A stretch of DNA of 64,000 nucleotides from Nostoc sp. NMS7 (lineage in GTDB: Bacteria; Cyanobacteriota; Cyanobacteriia; Cyanobacteriales; Nostocaceae): contig NZ_JABXKJ010000206.1 in NCBI RefSeq assembly GCF_017115085.1, positions 1-64,000 on the forward strand, in the 5' to 3' direction. The position numbers and the translations under genes were made by a program. Of this stretch, positions 46,942-56,580 are shown piece after piece (positions within the stretch are counted from its first letter, which is position 1; each line of letters begins with the position of its first letter). The notes under the pieces were generated by a model. It did no database searches and was not told the origin of the DNA. It was given only the letters and a program-made list of their open reading frames with translations.

Positions 46942-48218
46942 AAGTTAAATTGCTATCGGCGTTAAATGACAATAATGTTGATGTGGCTCAAACAAGTAGC
47001 CAACGTCAATTAGCAATGACCATTTTTGCCTTGGCTGGTGAGTTTGACCAAAATCTCCCCCTTAATCTCTGCTTGATTTTGGATAAAAGCGGTTCCATGC
47101 ACGGACAACCAATTAAAACGGTGATTCAGGCAGTGGAAGGATTAATCGATCGGTTAAAAGTAGGCGATCGCATCTCAGTTGTGGCTTTTTCCGGTTCTGC
47201 GTCAGTCATTATCCCCAATCAACTGCTCGAAGACCCCGAAAGCATCAAATCTGAAATTAGAAGCAAACTCAGTGCTAGCGGCGGGACTGTAATTGCTGAG
47301 GGTTTGGAATTGGGAATTACAGAACTGATGAAGGGGACAAGAGGCGCTGTTTCCCAGGCGTTTCTGCTGACAGATGGACATGGTGATAGCGGTTTGCGAA
47401 TTTGGAAGTGGGATATTGGGCGAGATGATAACAAGCGCTGTCTTCAACTCGCGCAAAAGGCTGCCAAGCTGAACTTAACTATCAACACTTTTGGATTTGG
47501 CAATAGCTGGAATCAGGATTTGCTAGAAAAAATTGCTGATGTCGGTGGTGGGACTTTAGCCCATATTGAACGTCCTGAACAAGCTGTAGATCAGTTTAGC
47601 CGCTTGTTTGGGCGGATTCAGTCTATTGGGTTAACTAATGCTTACTTGCTGTTATCTCTAGTGCCTAATGTCCGACTAGCAGAATTGAAACCCATTGCCC
47701 AAGTTGCCCCAGACACAATTGAGTTACCAATAGAACCAGAAGTTGATGGTAGCTTTGCTGTACGTTTGGGAGATTTGATGCAGGATGTAGAACGGGTAGT
47801 TTTGGCTAACATTTATTTGGGACAATTGCCAGAAGGTGAACAAGCGATCGCGCATCTGCAAATCCGTTATGATGACCCGTTGGTTAACGAACAAGGTTTA
47901 CTTTCGCCCCTCGTACCAGTGTATGCAGATGTGGTGCAGGCATATCAGCCAGCGTTAAATCCCCAGGTGCAACAATCTATTTTAGCATTAGCGAAGTATC
48001 GCCAAACCCAGTTAGCTGAGGCGAAATTGCAACAAGGCGATCGCACTGGCGCAGCTACGATGCTACAAACGGCTGCTAAAACCGCTTTACAAATCGGAGA
48101 TAAAGGGGCGGCGACAGTGTTGCAAACTTCCGCCACTCGCTTGCAAGCTGGAGAAGAACTTTCCGAAGCAGACCTCAAGAAAACTAGGATTGTATCAAAG
48201 ACTGTTTTACAGGAGTAG
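46938..48218 (+). CDS. VWA-domain protein, second of a tandem pair
   Basis: A 426-residue paralogue of the preceding protein with the same plan: MIDAS LDKSGSMHG (Asp49), GGTVIAEGLELG, LLTDGHGDS, the beta region with LAELKPIAQVAPDTIELPIEPE, and the same alanine-rich helical tail. It clearly arose by tandem duplication. The most visible difference is an insert after the third MIDAS motif (GLRIWKWDIGRDDNKR). The 3' tail of this gene was later copied to 49458-49648. Confidence 0.88.
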   Translation: MKVKLLSALNDNNVDVAQTSSQRQLAMTIFALAGEFDQNLPLNLCLILDKSGSMHGQPIKTVIQAVEGLIDRLKVGDRISVVAFSGSASVIIPNQLLEDPESIKSEIRSKLSASGGTVIAEGLELGITELMKGTRGAVSQAFLLTDGHGDSGLRIWKWDIGRDDNKRCLQLAQKAAKLNLTINTFGFGNSWNQDLLEKIADVGGGTLAHIERPEQAVDQFSRLFGRIQSIGLTNAYLLLSLVPNVRLAELKPIAQVAPDTIELPIEPEVDGSFAVRLGDLMQDVERVVLANIYLGQLPEGEQAIAHLQIRYDDPLVNEQGLLSPLVPVYADVVQAYQPALNPQVQQSILALAKYRQTQLAEAKLQQGDRTGAATMLQTAAKTALQIGDKGAATVLQTSATRLQAGEELSEADLKKTRIVSKTVLQE

Positions 48219-48315
48219 TAACTTTTTTGAATCTCATGCTTATGTCATTTTGCGATCGCTCAAGTAAGACGATGCAAAAATTAAGGCTTGCTGAATATCT
48301 TCATCTGGAGTCCCC

Positions 48316-48561
48316 ATGAAAGCAATTAAAGTTATGGCAACCATTGATGAGCATGGGCAACTTACTTTAGATCATCCCTTAATGACTGACAAGAACAGTC
48401 GTGTTGAAGTAATTGTCCTGCTCGCAGAAGCAACAGAAATTGATGAAGATGAGCCATCTAAAGAAGTGATTGTAGAAGATTTTCGTCAAGCTTGGCATGA
48501 AGCTATGACGGGACAAACGATTCCCGTGGCTCAACTTTGGGAAGGACTGGAAGATGTCTGA
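48316..48561 (+). CDS. Antitoxin-like protein of a type II TA pair
   Basis: An 81-residue acidic protein: KAIKVMATIDEHGQLTLDHPL looks like a short AbrB/swapped-hairpin or similar DNA-binding beta start, followed by an acidic helical tail (EATEIDEDEPSKEVIVEDFRQAWHEA) that would wrap the toxin. It overlaps the next RelE/ParE-like gene by eight bases. Antitoxin identity is inferred from size, charge and coupling. Confidence 0.8.
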   Translation: MKAIKVMATIDEHGQLTLDHPLMTDKNSRVEVIVLLAEATEIDEDEPSKEVIVEDFRQAWHEAMTGQTIPVAQLWEGLEDV

Positions 48562-48928
48562 GCAATCGTTTATTCAAGTTGAAACCGCGCCAACGTTCAA
48601 CCGAAATCTACGCACCCTCGCCAAAAAATATCGGAGTATTCGTAATGATATACAACCCGTAATTGAACAACTTGAACGGGGGGAGTTACCTGGAGATCAA
48701 ATATCTGGGATTGGTTATGCAGTTTTTAAGCTGCGAGTCCGAAATAGCGATGTTCAAAAAGGTAAAAGTGGTGGCTACCGTCTGATTTATTACATTAAAA
48801 CAGCAATGGGGATCATTCTGCTCACTATTTATAGTAAATCCGAACAAGCTGATATGGCAGCAGATGACATTAGGAGCATTATTACTGAGTATGAACAAAG
48901 TGCAGTTGAAGACCAATCAATTTTATAA
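48554..48928 (+). CDS. RelE/ParE-like toxin
   Basis: A 124-residue RelE-superfamily protein: VETAPTFNRNLRTLAKKYRSIRNDIQPVIEQLERGELPGDQI, FKLRVRNSDVQKGKSGGYRLIYYIKTAMGIILLTIYSKSEQADM. The central R...GGYRLIYY and the TIYSKSEQ end are typical. Relatives cleave mRNA at the ribosome or poison gyrase; which applies is unknown. The antitoxin gene precedes it and overlaps by eight bases. Intact. Confidence 0.88.
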   Translation: MSEQSFIQVETAPTFNRNLRTLAKKYRSIRNDIQPVIEQLERGELPGDQISGIGYAVFKLRVRNSDVQKGKSGGYRLIYYIKTAMGIILLTIYSKSEQADMAADDIRSIITEYEQSAVEDQSIL

Positions 48929-49252
48929 GCAAATTTCTAATTAAGATTATTTAGGAATTATAGCGGTTCCCCAATGGGTAAGGTACACAAAGAATTAATT
49001 AACTGCAAATAAACGATACACCAAAATAAATGCGTGAATTACTTAAATAAATAAGTATATAAGCCAATTTAGTAGGTCAAACCTCTGATGACTTGCGGAA
49101 AACACCAAAATGAGTAAGTAAACTGGGGTTTGAGTAAGTTAAAGGTCATATTCAATAAGTCAAATGCCATTTGACTTATTGAATATAAAGTTTTAATAAA
49201 GCAATCTGCCTTTTGGCTGATTAAATATAAATTTAAGTTACTTATTTGATTT
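48929..49252. other. Intergenic region with a 39-base perfect hairpin
   Basis: At 49148-49186 two 19-base arms (ATATTCAATAAGTCAAATG and its exact complement) flank a single C. AAGTTTTAATAAAG follows, so it might terminate transcription or be a mobile-element scar. The remaining bases are AT-rich with no gene; a long minus-strand frame here is only the antisense of the VWA tail copy. Confidence 0.7.
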
Positions 49253-49457
<205 letters not shown>

Positions 49458-49648
49458 TGCAAGAAGGCGATCGCACTGGTGCAGCTACAATGCTACAAAC
49501 AGCAGCCAAAACCGCTTTACAAATCGGAGATAAAGGTGCAGCGACAGTGTTGCAAACCTCAGCAACTCGCCTGCAAGCTGGGGAAGAACTTTCGGAAGCA
49601 GACCTCAAGAAAACTAGGATTGTATCAAAGACCGTTTTACAGGAATAG
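49458..49648 (+). pseudogene. Copied 3' tail of the VWA gene
   Basis: From GGCGATCGCACTGG (49467) on, the DNA matches the end of the VWA gene at 46938-48218 (from 48036) with few differences, encoding GDRTGAATMLQTAAKTALQIGDKGAATVLQ to SKTVLQE. The join lies at a HIP1 octamer. No start or VWA domain is present, so it is a remnant. Confidence 0.88.
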
Positions 49649-49789
49649 TAAAAATTCAGGGTTGCTGATTAACGGGATGAAAGTTTCACGACAAGGCGCA
49701 AAGCGATAAAAAATATTTTATTCCTCAATTGAGCAACAAAGTAGTTGCATATTGCTAACTTATTGATTAACAACCAGCGAAGAGTTTGA

Positions 49790-50316
<527 letters not shown>

Positions 50317-50838
50317 GCTATATAGGCAACTCGTGTATGCCATTTCGAGTTAGCACGACCACGCATATTGCTAACGTCGAAGTCACCTTTGAGAACAACT
50401 AACATTAGTGGGTTGTCTTGAGGATCATATTCCTCTGTCGGAAAACCAAGGGCCGAAAAATCATTTGTAGTAGGTTTACGAACAACGACTACATTGGGGA
50501 TTCCGCTTAAAGTTTTAAATCGAGTATGTGTATAATCAAGTGCTACTTGTCCTACCTGCTGCGGTAATGCACTAGTCAAAGAGCGTCGGATAAAGTTGAA
50601 ACTATTACTTGGCATAGAAGGGGTACTCGCGTTGGGAACCGCATTTTGGCTCTCAGCCATAGCGCTATTAAGTATTAATACCCTATTCAACATTACCATA
50701 CCTACACCTGCCAACAGGAGACAGAAGATTAACTTAAGTATTTTTTTCATTGTTTTACTTCCTGATTTATATCTTGAACTATCGCATTCAGAAGCTATTG
50801 GGGAAACGAACTTGCCAAGAGCCGATACCACCCTGGCA

Positions 50839-51504
50839 CTATGAGACGGCTACTTTTGTTGGTGGCAAGTTTGTATAAGTGCTGGTGTAGCACCATATAT
50901 ACCGATTAGTTGTATAACCTTTAATAAATATATTAGTGTCAAGCGTTACAGGTCCAAGTTGGGTATAATCAGTATCGACTCGACCGCCTGCTTGGACATA
51001 GGGTAGCGATTGACTCCAATAAAGATTAGGAGTTCCCAAGGTTCTACAACCATTGTCATCGCAGAATTGACCTCTCCATTTACCACTGCCAACATATGAA
51101 GTTTTGAAAGTAAAAAAAGCATCTGCGGTAAGGTTAATACCAGTTGCGACAACTTCTCCTACGTTCCCATTTGCATCTGTCCAAGATACATATGGATGTA
51201 AACCACAATCTGTATCACAAGCTTTTGTTGGGCCTACTTCGAGATCGATCCCATTGTATTGACTCACACCAGTTAATCCATTTGCCCAGTGAGGTTCTAT
51301 AAGCAGTGGATCAAGTGTTGTAATATTCGACTCCGACCCATTATAGCCAGCCGATTCAATATTACGTTCTCCCCAAACCATATAGTTTGCGGAGGCTTTA
51401 GTAGCAGAGATGAAAATAAACGATAGCAGGAAGATTAAAGTTAATGATGGTTTACCTATCTGCTTAACTAAATGGGATGTGATAAGTAAAAAACTATAAC
51501 TCAC
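50839..51504 (-). CDS. Secreted Cys-containing protein of unknown function
   Basis: At 221 residues, with a signal peptide ending near TKASA (residue 39). The mature part is beta-rich and aromatic: NYMVWGERNIESAGYNGSESN, GPTKACDTDCGLHPYVSWTDANG, GKWRGQFCDDNGCRTLGTPNLYWSQSLPYVQAGGRV, and NRYIWCYTSTYTNLPP. CDTDC and CDDNGC suggest two disulfides. The family is unknown to me. The same-strand neighbour at 50196-50750 is also secreted, so the pair may act together outside the cell or in the periplasm. Confidence 0.7.
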   Translation of the reverse strand: MSYSFLLITSHLVKQIGKPSLTLIFLLSFIFISATKASANYMVWGERNIESAGYNGSESNITTLDPLLIEPHWANGLTGVSQYNGIDLEVGPTKACDTDCGLHPYVSWTDANGNVGEVVATGINLTADAFFTFKTSYVGSGKWRGQFCDDNGCRTLGTPNLYWSQSLPYVQAGGRVDTDYTQLGPVTLDTNIFIKGYTTNRYIWCYTSTYTNLPPTKVAVS

Positions 51505-51582
51505 AGCAAAATTTTATAGCAAGGAACAGGAAATAAGGCTTCTGCCACTAAAATAGAAAAATCATTCACGAGCGTTGTACTT

Positions 51583-51789
51583 ATGGGTAATGAAGTTGAA
51601 CTACTTAAACACTGGCGAGAACTCACACCCCAAAAGCAACAAAAAGTTTTGGAGTTTGTTGAACAACTTAAATCTGAGTCAGAAACAACACCCCCCGAAT
51701 CTGATTTTGTGCCACAAACACCTTTAGGCAAAAATTATGGTCAATTCGACAACGAGCGATCGCTGGGTTTAAGTCCCCCGGTTCAATAA
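51583..51789 (+). pseudogene. Orphan DUF2281-like antitoxin, probably frameshifted
   Basis: 68 codons: GNEVELLKHWRELTPQKQQKVLEFVEQLKSESE is the typical helix of small cyanobacterial antitoxins. After TPLG the expected (K/R)LWxIRQxA motif appears in another frame (QKLWSIRQRAIAGFKSPG, from 51723), so a one- or two-base indel probably occurred there. No toxin follows; the next gene is on the other strand. Confidence 0.55.
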
Positions 51790-51856
51790 TCGGCAAGTTT
51801 TGGGTCGGAGTCTAAATCCCCGTCACAAAACTTAATTACGAATTACGAATTACGAA

Positions 51857-52402
51857 TTATTTAACGCCTCTCCATTCATGCTCAAGGATGGCATATAGCC
51901 AAGAGTCTCGCCATTCTCCCTTAATCCAATGGTGTTCTCGCAAATATCCTTCCTGATGCATTCCAATTTTTTGCATAACTCGTGCTGAGGCAATGTTTTC
52001 TGGGTGACAAGTTGCAAAGATGCGATGTAAGCCTAACTCCTCAAAACCAAATGATACAACTGCTTTTACAGCTTCAGTTGCATATCCTTGCCCCCAAAAT
52101 TCCTTAGTAAAACAGTATCCAATAGAGCCTATTTTGTTACCAGTATCCTTAACAGATATCCGACAGATACCAATTAATTGCTTTTGGGCTTTTAAAGTTA
52201 CTGCTAAGGCAAAATGCTGACGGGGTTCTTCGCCTTGCAATGAAATCTCTCTTTGCAAAAAATGTTTGCTATCTTCTTCACTATTCGGGCCAAAGGTCAA
52301 ATAACGCACAACTTCACGATCGCTAGCATATTGATGAACCCCTGGCCAATCTGATTCTACAAAGTCTCGCAGTCTGAGACATTGGGTTTCTAGTGGTATC
52401 AT
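51857..52402 (-). CDS. GNAT acetyltransferase, RimJ/RimL-like
   Basis: At 181 residues from the ATG at 52402, which overlaps the murF stop as ATGA; the ATG at 52420 upstream lies in murF and is not needed. GNAT motifs: ETQCLRLRDFVESDWPGVHQYASD, IGSIGYCFTKEFWGQGYATEAVKAVVSFGFEELGLHRIFATCHPENIASARVMQKIGMHQEG. The Q/RxxGxG/A acetyl-CoA loop is QGYATEA. Probably modifies an N-terminal amine or small molecule; target unknown. Translationally coupled to murF. Confidence 0.9.
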   Translation of the reverse strand: MIPLETQCLRLRDFVESDWPGVHQYASDREVVRYLTFGPNSEEDSKHFLQREISLQGEEPRQHFALAVTLKAQKQLIGICRISVKDTGNKIGSIGYCFTKEFWGQGYATEAVKAVVSFGFEELGLHRIFATCHPENIASARVMQKIGMHQEGYLREHHWIKGEWRDSWLYAILEHEWRGVK

Positions 52403-53754
52403 TTGGGAAATTCTGCACATAACTGATTAACTACCCGATCTAATCCCACAGAATGCGCGGCTTTGAACAATAAACGATCGCCTGCTTGCACAAATGTCTT
52501 CAACCTAGCCACCAAATCAGCATGAGTTGCAAAGCATTCCGATGGGATACCTTCGGCACTAAGAGCGATCGCTTCGGCATCTTGTCCATCTACCAAAACC
52601 AACAAGCCGTCTAAATTCAACTTTCGCACTGTTTCTCCCACTCGCTGGTGCAACTGCTGTGATCGCTCTCCTAATTCTTTCATTGCACCCAACACGGCAA
52701 TCTTCCGCTTTCCGGGTGTGTCTGCCAATAATTGCAACGCTGCGAGCATTGCTTCCGGTGCGGCATTATAAGTTTCATCTAAGATTACCACATCATTGGA
52801 CAAATTAAATCGCTGCGATCGTCCTGTGGGCATATTTACCATCACACCTGCTTTCAGGCTTGCCCAATCGATTCCCAACACCTTGGCCACCGCTAAAGCT
52901 GCTAAGAAATTAGTCGCATTGTGACGGCCAGGTAGAGGTAGAGGCAATTGCATTCCTGCAACTTCCACAGTCTCGTGATCAATTAATTGCCCTTGAATAT
53001 CCCCACCAGAAAAGCCGTAAGTCAAAACTTCCCCGTGCCAAACTGAAGCCGCCGTAGTAATCAATAGGGGATTGTCGTAGTTGAGAATTGCCACGCTATC
53101 AGCAGACATTTCGGCTAATAACTCACATTTTGCCTGAGCGATCGCTTCTTCCGAACCCAGTAACTCAATATGCGCCGTTCCCACATTGGTAATCACTCCA
53201 ATTGTTGGACGCGCTATTTGCGTCAGTTCGGCAATTTGTCCTCTACCCCGCATCGCCATTTCAATCACGGCGTAGTCATCTTCTGCGCCAAGTTCTAGGA
53301 GAGTTTTCGGGACACCGATTTCATTGTTAAAATTTTCATAAGTTTTATGAACTCGTCCCTTTGTCCCTAAAACTGCGGCGATCAATTCTTTGGTTGTAGT
53401 TTTGCCCACCGAACCTGTGACGCCAATTACAGGAATGTTAAAGCGATCGCGCCACCATCTGCCAATTTGTTGATATGCCTTCAGGGTATCTTTTACCTGT
53501 AATATCGGAAATCCCGGATTTTCGTATTCAAAATCTACAATTGCAGCAATTGCACCCTTTGCGATCGCAGTTGGCACAAATTCATGTCCATCAAACTTAT
53601 CGCCTCGTAAAGCTAGAAATACTTCACCCGATTTTATAGTACGGCTATCTGTTTGTATACCGCTACTTACTTGTGTTAAAGCAGCTTCAGATAAGTTTAT
53701 AGTCTGAGCCAAAATAACTTCAACCAGTTGGGTTAGGGTGACAGAACAATGCAT
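52399..53754 (-). CDS. murF: UDP-MurNAc-tripeptide:D-Ala-D-Ala ligase
   Basis: MurF finishes the peptidoglycan precursor by adding D-Ala-D-Ala in the cytoplasm. The 451-residue length is normal. Visible: SRTIKSGEVFLALRGDKFDGHEF, ATP loop GVTGSVGKTTTKELI near residue 113, ENFNNEIGVPKTLLEL, and DETYNAAPEAMLAAL near 325. The GNAT gene overlaps its stop codon. dapF (7649-8500), which makes meso-DAP for the same peptide, is elsewhere in the window. Confidence 0.96.
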   Translation of the reverse strand: MHCSVTLTQLVEVILAQTINLSEAALTQVSSGIQTDSRTIKSGEVFLALRGDKFDGHEFVPTAIAKGAIAAIVDFEYENPGFPILQVKDTLKAYQQIGRWWRDRFNIPVIGVTGSVGKTTTKELIAAVLGTKGRVHKTYENFNNEIGVPKTLLELGAEDDYAVIEMAMRGRGQIAELTQIARPTIGVITNVGTAHIELLGSEEAIAQAKCELLAEMSADSVAILNYDNPLLITTAASVWHGEVLTYGFSGGDIQGQLIDHETVEVAGMQLPLPLPGRHNATNFLAALAVAKVLGIDWASLKAGVMVNMPTGRSQRFNLSNDVVILDETYNAAPEAMLAALQLLADTPGKRKIAVLGAMKELGERSQQLHQRVGETVRKLNLDGLLVLVDGQDAEAIALSAEGIPSECFATHADLVARLKTFVQAGDRLLFKAAHSVGLDRVVNQLCAEFPK

Positions 53755-53830
53755 AAGTAATTTACAATTTAAAGTTCCAAATTATAAAATCGGATTATGA
53801 CACAATACTGCATTGAACAACAAGATTTGT

Positions 53831-54281
53831 GATATCATGTCCGGGCAATTAAGCATAATACCCGCAACCCCAAAGAGCCAAAGCTGCACTTTAGCTCCCC
53901 TAATACCATTTCACTAAAACCCTGATACATATAGATTTCGCATAGGGGCACAGAAAAAGCCCATTGGTGTCAACTTCAGCCAAAACCCTTTTAAAACCTC
54001 GTTTCCAGCCAGAAGCTGGAAATGCTGCTCGTTGCGGCTCTGCCGCAAGTCTTGAGGCGGAGCCTCAAGGACGAGCATTAAGAGTCGGAGACTCTTAACG
54101 AGACAATCTTAAAAGCTGCTTATAGACTGGCTTTCACATTAAGTTGACACGTATGGGTATTGCCGTGCCCCGACTAAGGTATTTGTATCATAATTAAAGT
54201 CAAACAGTATAAGAGCCTGCTCTTAGGGGTTGGGGGTGGGGTTCTTTTATTATGTATGGGTAATTTGGCGGACATGATCTG
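53831..54281. mobile_element. 451-bp element with inverted ends, no coding capacity
   Basis: The left end GATATCATGTCCGGGCAATTA and the right end, read inward on the other strand as CAGATCATGTCCGCCAAATTA, share ATCATGTCCG and AATTA. The interior (53998-54104) is a series of nested palindromes (TTCCAGC-GCTGGAA, TTGCGGC-GCCGCAA, CTTGAGGC-GCCTCAAG, TTAAGAGTC-GACTCTTAA). It looks like a MITE or IS relic. The same terminus occurs at 22043. Confidence 0.65.
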
Positions 54282-54333
54282 AGTTCTCGAAAAAGTCGGG
54301 AATCTCAGTCTAGTCAGAATAACACCAAAAATA

Positions 54334-54362
54334 GTGCCAAAGGAGTTAGGCTTCTTTGGCAC
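54334..54362 (-). terminator. Intrinsic terminator of the TerB-like gene
   Basis: Arms GTGCCAAAG and CTTTGGCAC; on the minus strand TATTTTTGG follows. It lies 53 bases beyond the TerB-like stop. Confidence 0.75.
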
Positions 54363-54414
54363 ACTTTGTTTATAAGCTATTTGTATAGTTTAATTAGAGA
54401 TATGTTTTATCGCC

Positions 54415-54861
54415 CTATCCCCGGTTTTTAATTAAGATTACTTCCACAATTTGGATTGCTATCTCCCTAGAAACCCCTAAAGCTTGACATAAATCATTTA
54501 AGAAGTTTTTATCTTCTTGATCTACAATTCCTTCAGCTAAGACTAAATCGGTAGCTACTGCAAAGGCTGCTTCCCGCAAGTCTTGAGATAGAGAATCTTT
54601 GGCTGCATTAAATAAAGCATTAAAGCCCTCACCCTGGAGAATGCCCAAGATTTTCTCAAACAGCCTATTCATCATCTCATGGGTATAACTTTTAAAAAGT
54701 TCCAGCCGAGATAGCACAGAAATGATAGAATTTGCTTGCTCAACAGAAAGATAACCGTCTGAGGCTGTTGCCATTAAGATAATGACAGCAAAAGCTTCCT
54801 CTGGATTGAGTGCTGTTTGGGTTTGGCTTTCACTGCCCAACACAGCGTCGAATAGACCCAT
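54415..54861 (-). CDS. TerB-like (tellurite resistance family) protein
   Basis: A 148-residue all-helical protein: NPEEAFAVIILMATASDGYLSVEQANSIISVLSRLELF and REAAFAVATDLVLAEGIVDQEDKNFLNDLCQALG, two copies of the acidic TerB motif (ASDGYLS; AEGIVDQED) that bind divalent metal. TerB domains occur in stress and defence-linked complexes; alone they have no known enzymatic role. Monocistronic. Confidence 0.88.
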   Translation of the reverse strand: MGLFDAVLGSESQTQTALNPEEAFAVIILMATASDGYLSVEQANSIISVLSRLELFKSYTHEMMNRLFEKILGILQGEGFNALFNAAKDSLSQDLREAAFAVATDLVLAEGIVDQEDKNFLNDLCQALGVSREIAIQIVEVILIKNRG

Positions 54862-55038
54862 TGTAGTAACTCCTTGCTTAGGGTCTCAATAGCGCTACAG
54901 TTACCTGTATGTTTGGTAGATTTCCAGGTAAGACTGCAACGCTATGAGACTTTCATGCTTTAGTGTTCCCAAGATTTATTCACAGCGAACACTTGCACCC
55001 AATGGTTTTTGGCAATAACTACACTGCCATCTGTAAAC

Positions 55039-55176
55039 TTAGCGTTCTCCTGTCTTTTCTATAGTTTCAATTACCGCCAAACCTATGCCAGAAGCTGCTA
55101 TTAACAGTACTGCTGATATCAAATAGGCGTTTGTCAGCATTCGTAGGGCTTCATCGAAAAAAATATAGGTGGTCAT
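55039..55176 (-). CDS. Small single-span membrane protein (45 residues)
   Basis: The frame begins MTTYIFFDEALRMLTNAY, continues through a hydrophobic span LISAVLLIAASGIGLAVI and ends ETIEKTGER. Clean N-in/C-out-like layout and a charged tail suggest a real small membrane protein, perhaps associated with a photosynthetic or NDH complex as many such proteins are, but I do not recognise it. No strong ribosome site is visible (GGTGAAGCA precedes ATG). The rest of 54862-55586 holds only the repeat at 55474-55585. Confidence 0.55.
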   Translation of the reverse strand: MTTYIFFDEALRMLTNAYLISAVLLIAASGIGLAVIETIEKTGER

Positions 55177-55473
55177 TGCTTCACCTTGAGAAATTTGTGC
55201 TGCTAGTACTTTTTATTTCTCCACACCCCGATAGGTGAATTTCGCTGAGAAACTGCTAGCAATTGCATCTTAACAAAACTTTAGCTCTTTCAGATCCGAC
55301 TTAAACTTTTTCTTTCTGAAGATTTGATGAACTTGACATCAAAAGGCAGTGAGTACTGATGGCAGAGGGGAAACACTTATTACAACTGCCCTTCTGCTTC
55401 CCAGTGCCAGAAACCTTTGCCCATTTGTGTGAACATTTTGTCGGGCAATCAGGTAAACAAGGAAAGCTTAAAC

Positions 55474-55585
55474 AGGACTTACGCAAACAATAGCTGAAAA
55501 GAATGATTTTTAGGTAGGGGCAATTCATGTAGCTTTAGCTGACCGCAGGGTATTGCCCCTACGCGTGTAGTTTTGCGTAAGTCCT
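55474..55585. repeat. 112-bp AGGACTTACGCA element
   Basis: Ends AGGACTTACGCAAACAATAG and TTTTGCGTAAGTCCT, length equal to the 35175-35286 copy. The inner block with GACCGCAGGGTATTGCCCC is inverted relative to that copy while the ends keep the same orientation. It abuts the HDAC-family stop. Confidence 0.9.
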
Positions 55586-55586
55586 A

Positions 55587-56507
55587 TTAAAGTAAACAAC
55601 GTTCAATCGTCGCTACAACTGATTGAGAAAGAGTTTCAAAATCGTAACCACCTTCTAAGCCAAACAGAATTTTCCGAGTTACCCCTAGACAATAATCAGT
55701 AAATAAACCGTAGTCTTCTGGCTGCAAATTGATACTTGCCAAAGGATCTGCGGCATTGCCATCATAACCAGCACTCACAATCAGTAAATCTGCCTGAAAG
55801 TTAGCTAAAAACGGTATAACCTGTCTTTCAAATAGTGGCTGATATACTGCAATATCACTACCAGGAGGTACAGGTAAATTTAAGACATTATTATGAAAGC
55901 CGCGTTCTGTCGATCTTCCAGTACCGGGATAGCATGGATACTGATGTAGGGAACAGTAGGCAATGCGTGCTTCACTTTCAACGATCGCCTGAGTACCATT
56001 ACCGTGATGCACATCCCAATCAAGGATGGCGACGCGGTAGATTCCGGGTTGTTCTAGGGCAAATAAAGCGGCGATCGCTGCATTAGAAAATAGGCAAAAG
56101 CCCATCCCCGCATCACTTTCTGCATGGTGTCCCGGTGGACGCGCCAATACAAAAGCCGGATTAGCCGACTTCAACACAGCCTCAACTCCATCTAACCAAG
56201 CACTGACTGCCAACAATGCCACATCATAACTACGCGGGGAAACTGGCGTATCTCCATCCAAAGGGCCGCCGCCACTGGAGGCGATTTGCCAAAGTTTTTT
56301 GATATACTCCCGGCTATGCGCTTTCAGCAACACAGACATCAGTGATGGTTGTGATGATGCTGGTGTGGGCTTTTGCCAGACAATTTTATCTGCGAATCTA
56401 GCTGCTTTTAGGGCAGTAGCGATCGCCCTTAAGCGTTCTGGTTTTTCGGGATGGTATTTTCCAGTCTTGTGATCTAAAAATTCGTCGGAATAAATGACTG
56501 GCAGCAT
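55587..56507 (-). CDS. Histone-deacetylase-fold amidohydrolase
   Basis: A 306-residue member of the HDAC/AcuC/acetylpolyamine-amidohydrolase superfamily. Zinc and catalytic residues are present: RPPGHHAESDAGMGFCLFSNAA (tandem His), ILDWDVHHGNGTQAI (Asp, His) and SAGYDGNAADPL (Asp). Likely removes acetyl groups from a lysine or polyamine; the substrate is unknown. Its stop directly meets a repeat element. Confidence 0.93.
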   Translation of the reverse strand: MLPVIYSDEFLDHKTGKYHPEKPERLRAIATALKAARFADKIVWQKPTPASSQPSLMSVLLKAHSREYIKKLWQIASSGGGPLDGDTPVSPRSYDVALLAVSAWLDGVEAVLKSANPAFVLARPPGHHAESDAGMGFCLFSNAAIAALFALEQPGIYRVAILDWDVHHGNGTQAIVESEARIAYCSLHQYPCYPGTGRSTERGFHNNVLNLPVPPGSDIAVYQPLFERQVIPFLANFQADLLIVSAGYDGNAADPLASINLQPEDYGLFTDYCLGVTRKILFGLEGGYDFETLSQSVVATIERCLL

Positions 56508-56580
56508 AGGACGGAAAAGTTTGGCAGCAGGACATTCAATGCTATTGTATCCTCACTGGTACAAACAGTTTTTCCTTCTA

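Noticed and set aside
54174..54362. 62-codon minus-strand frame at the edge of the 451-bp element
   Set aside because: Composition follows repeats, with no ribosome site or recognisable motif.
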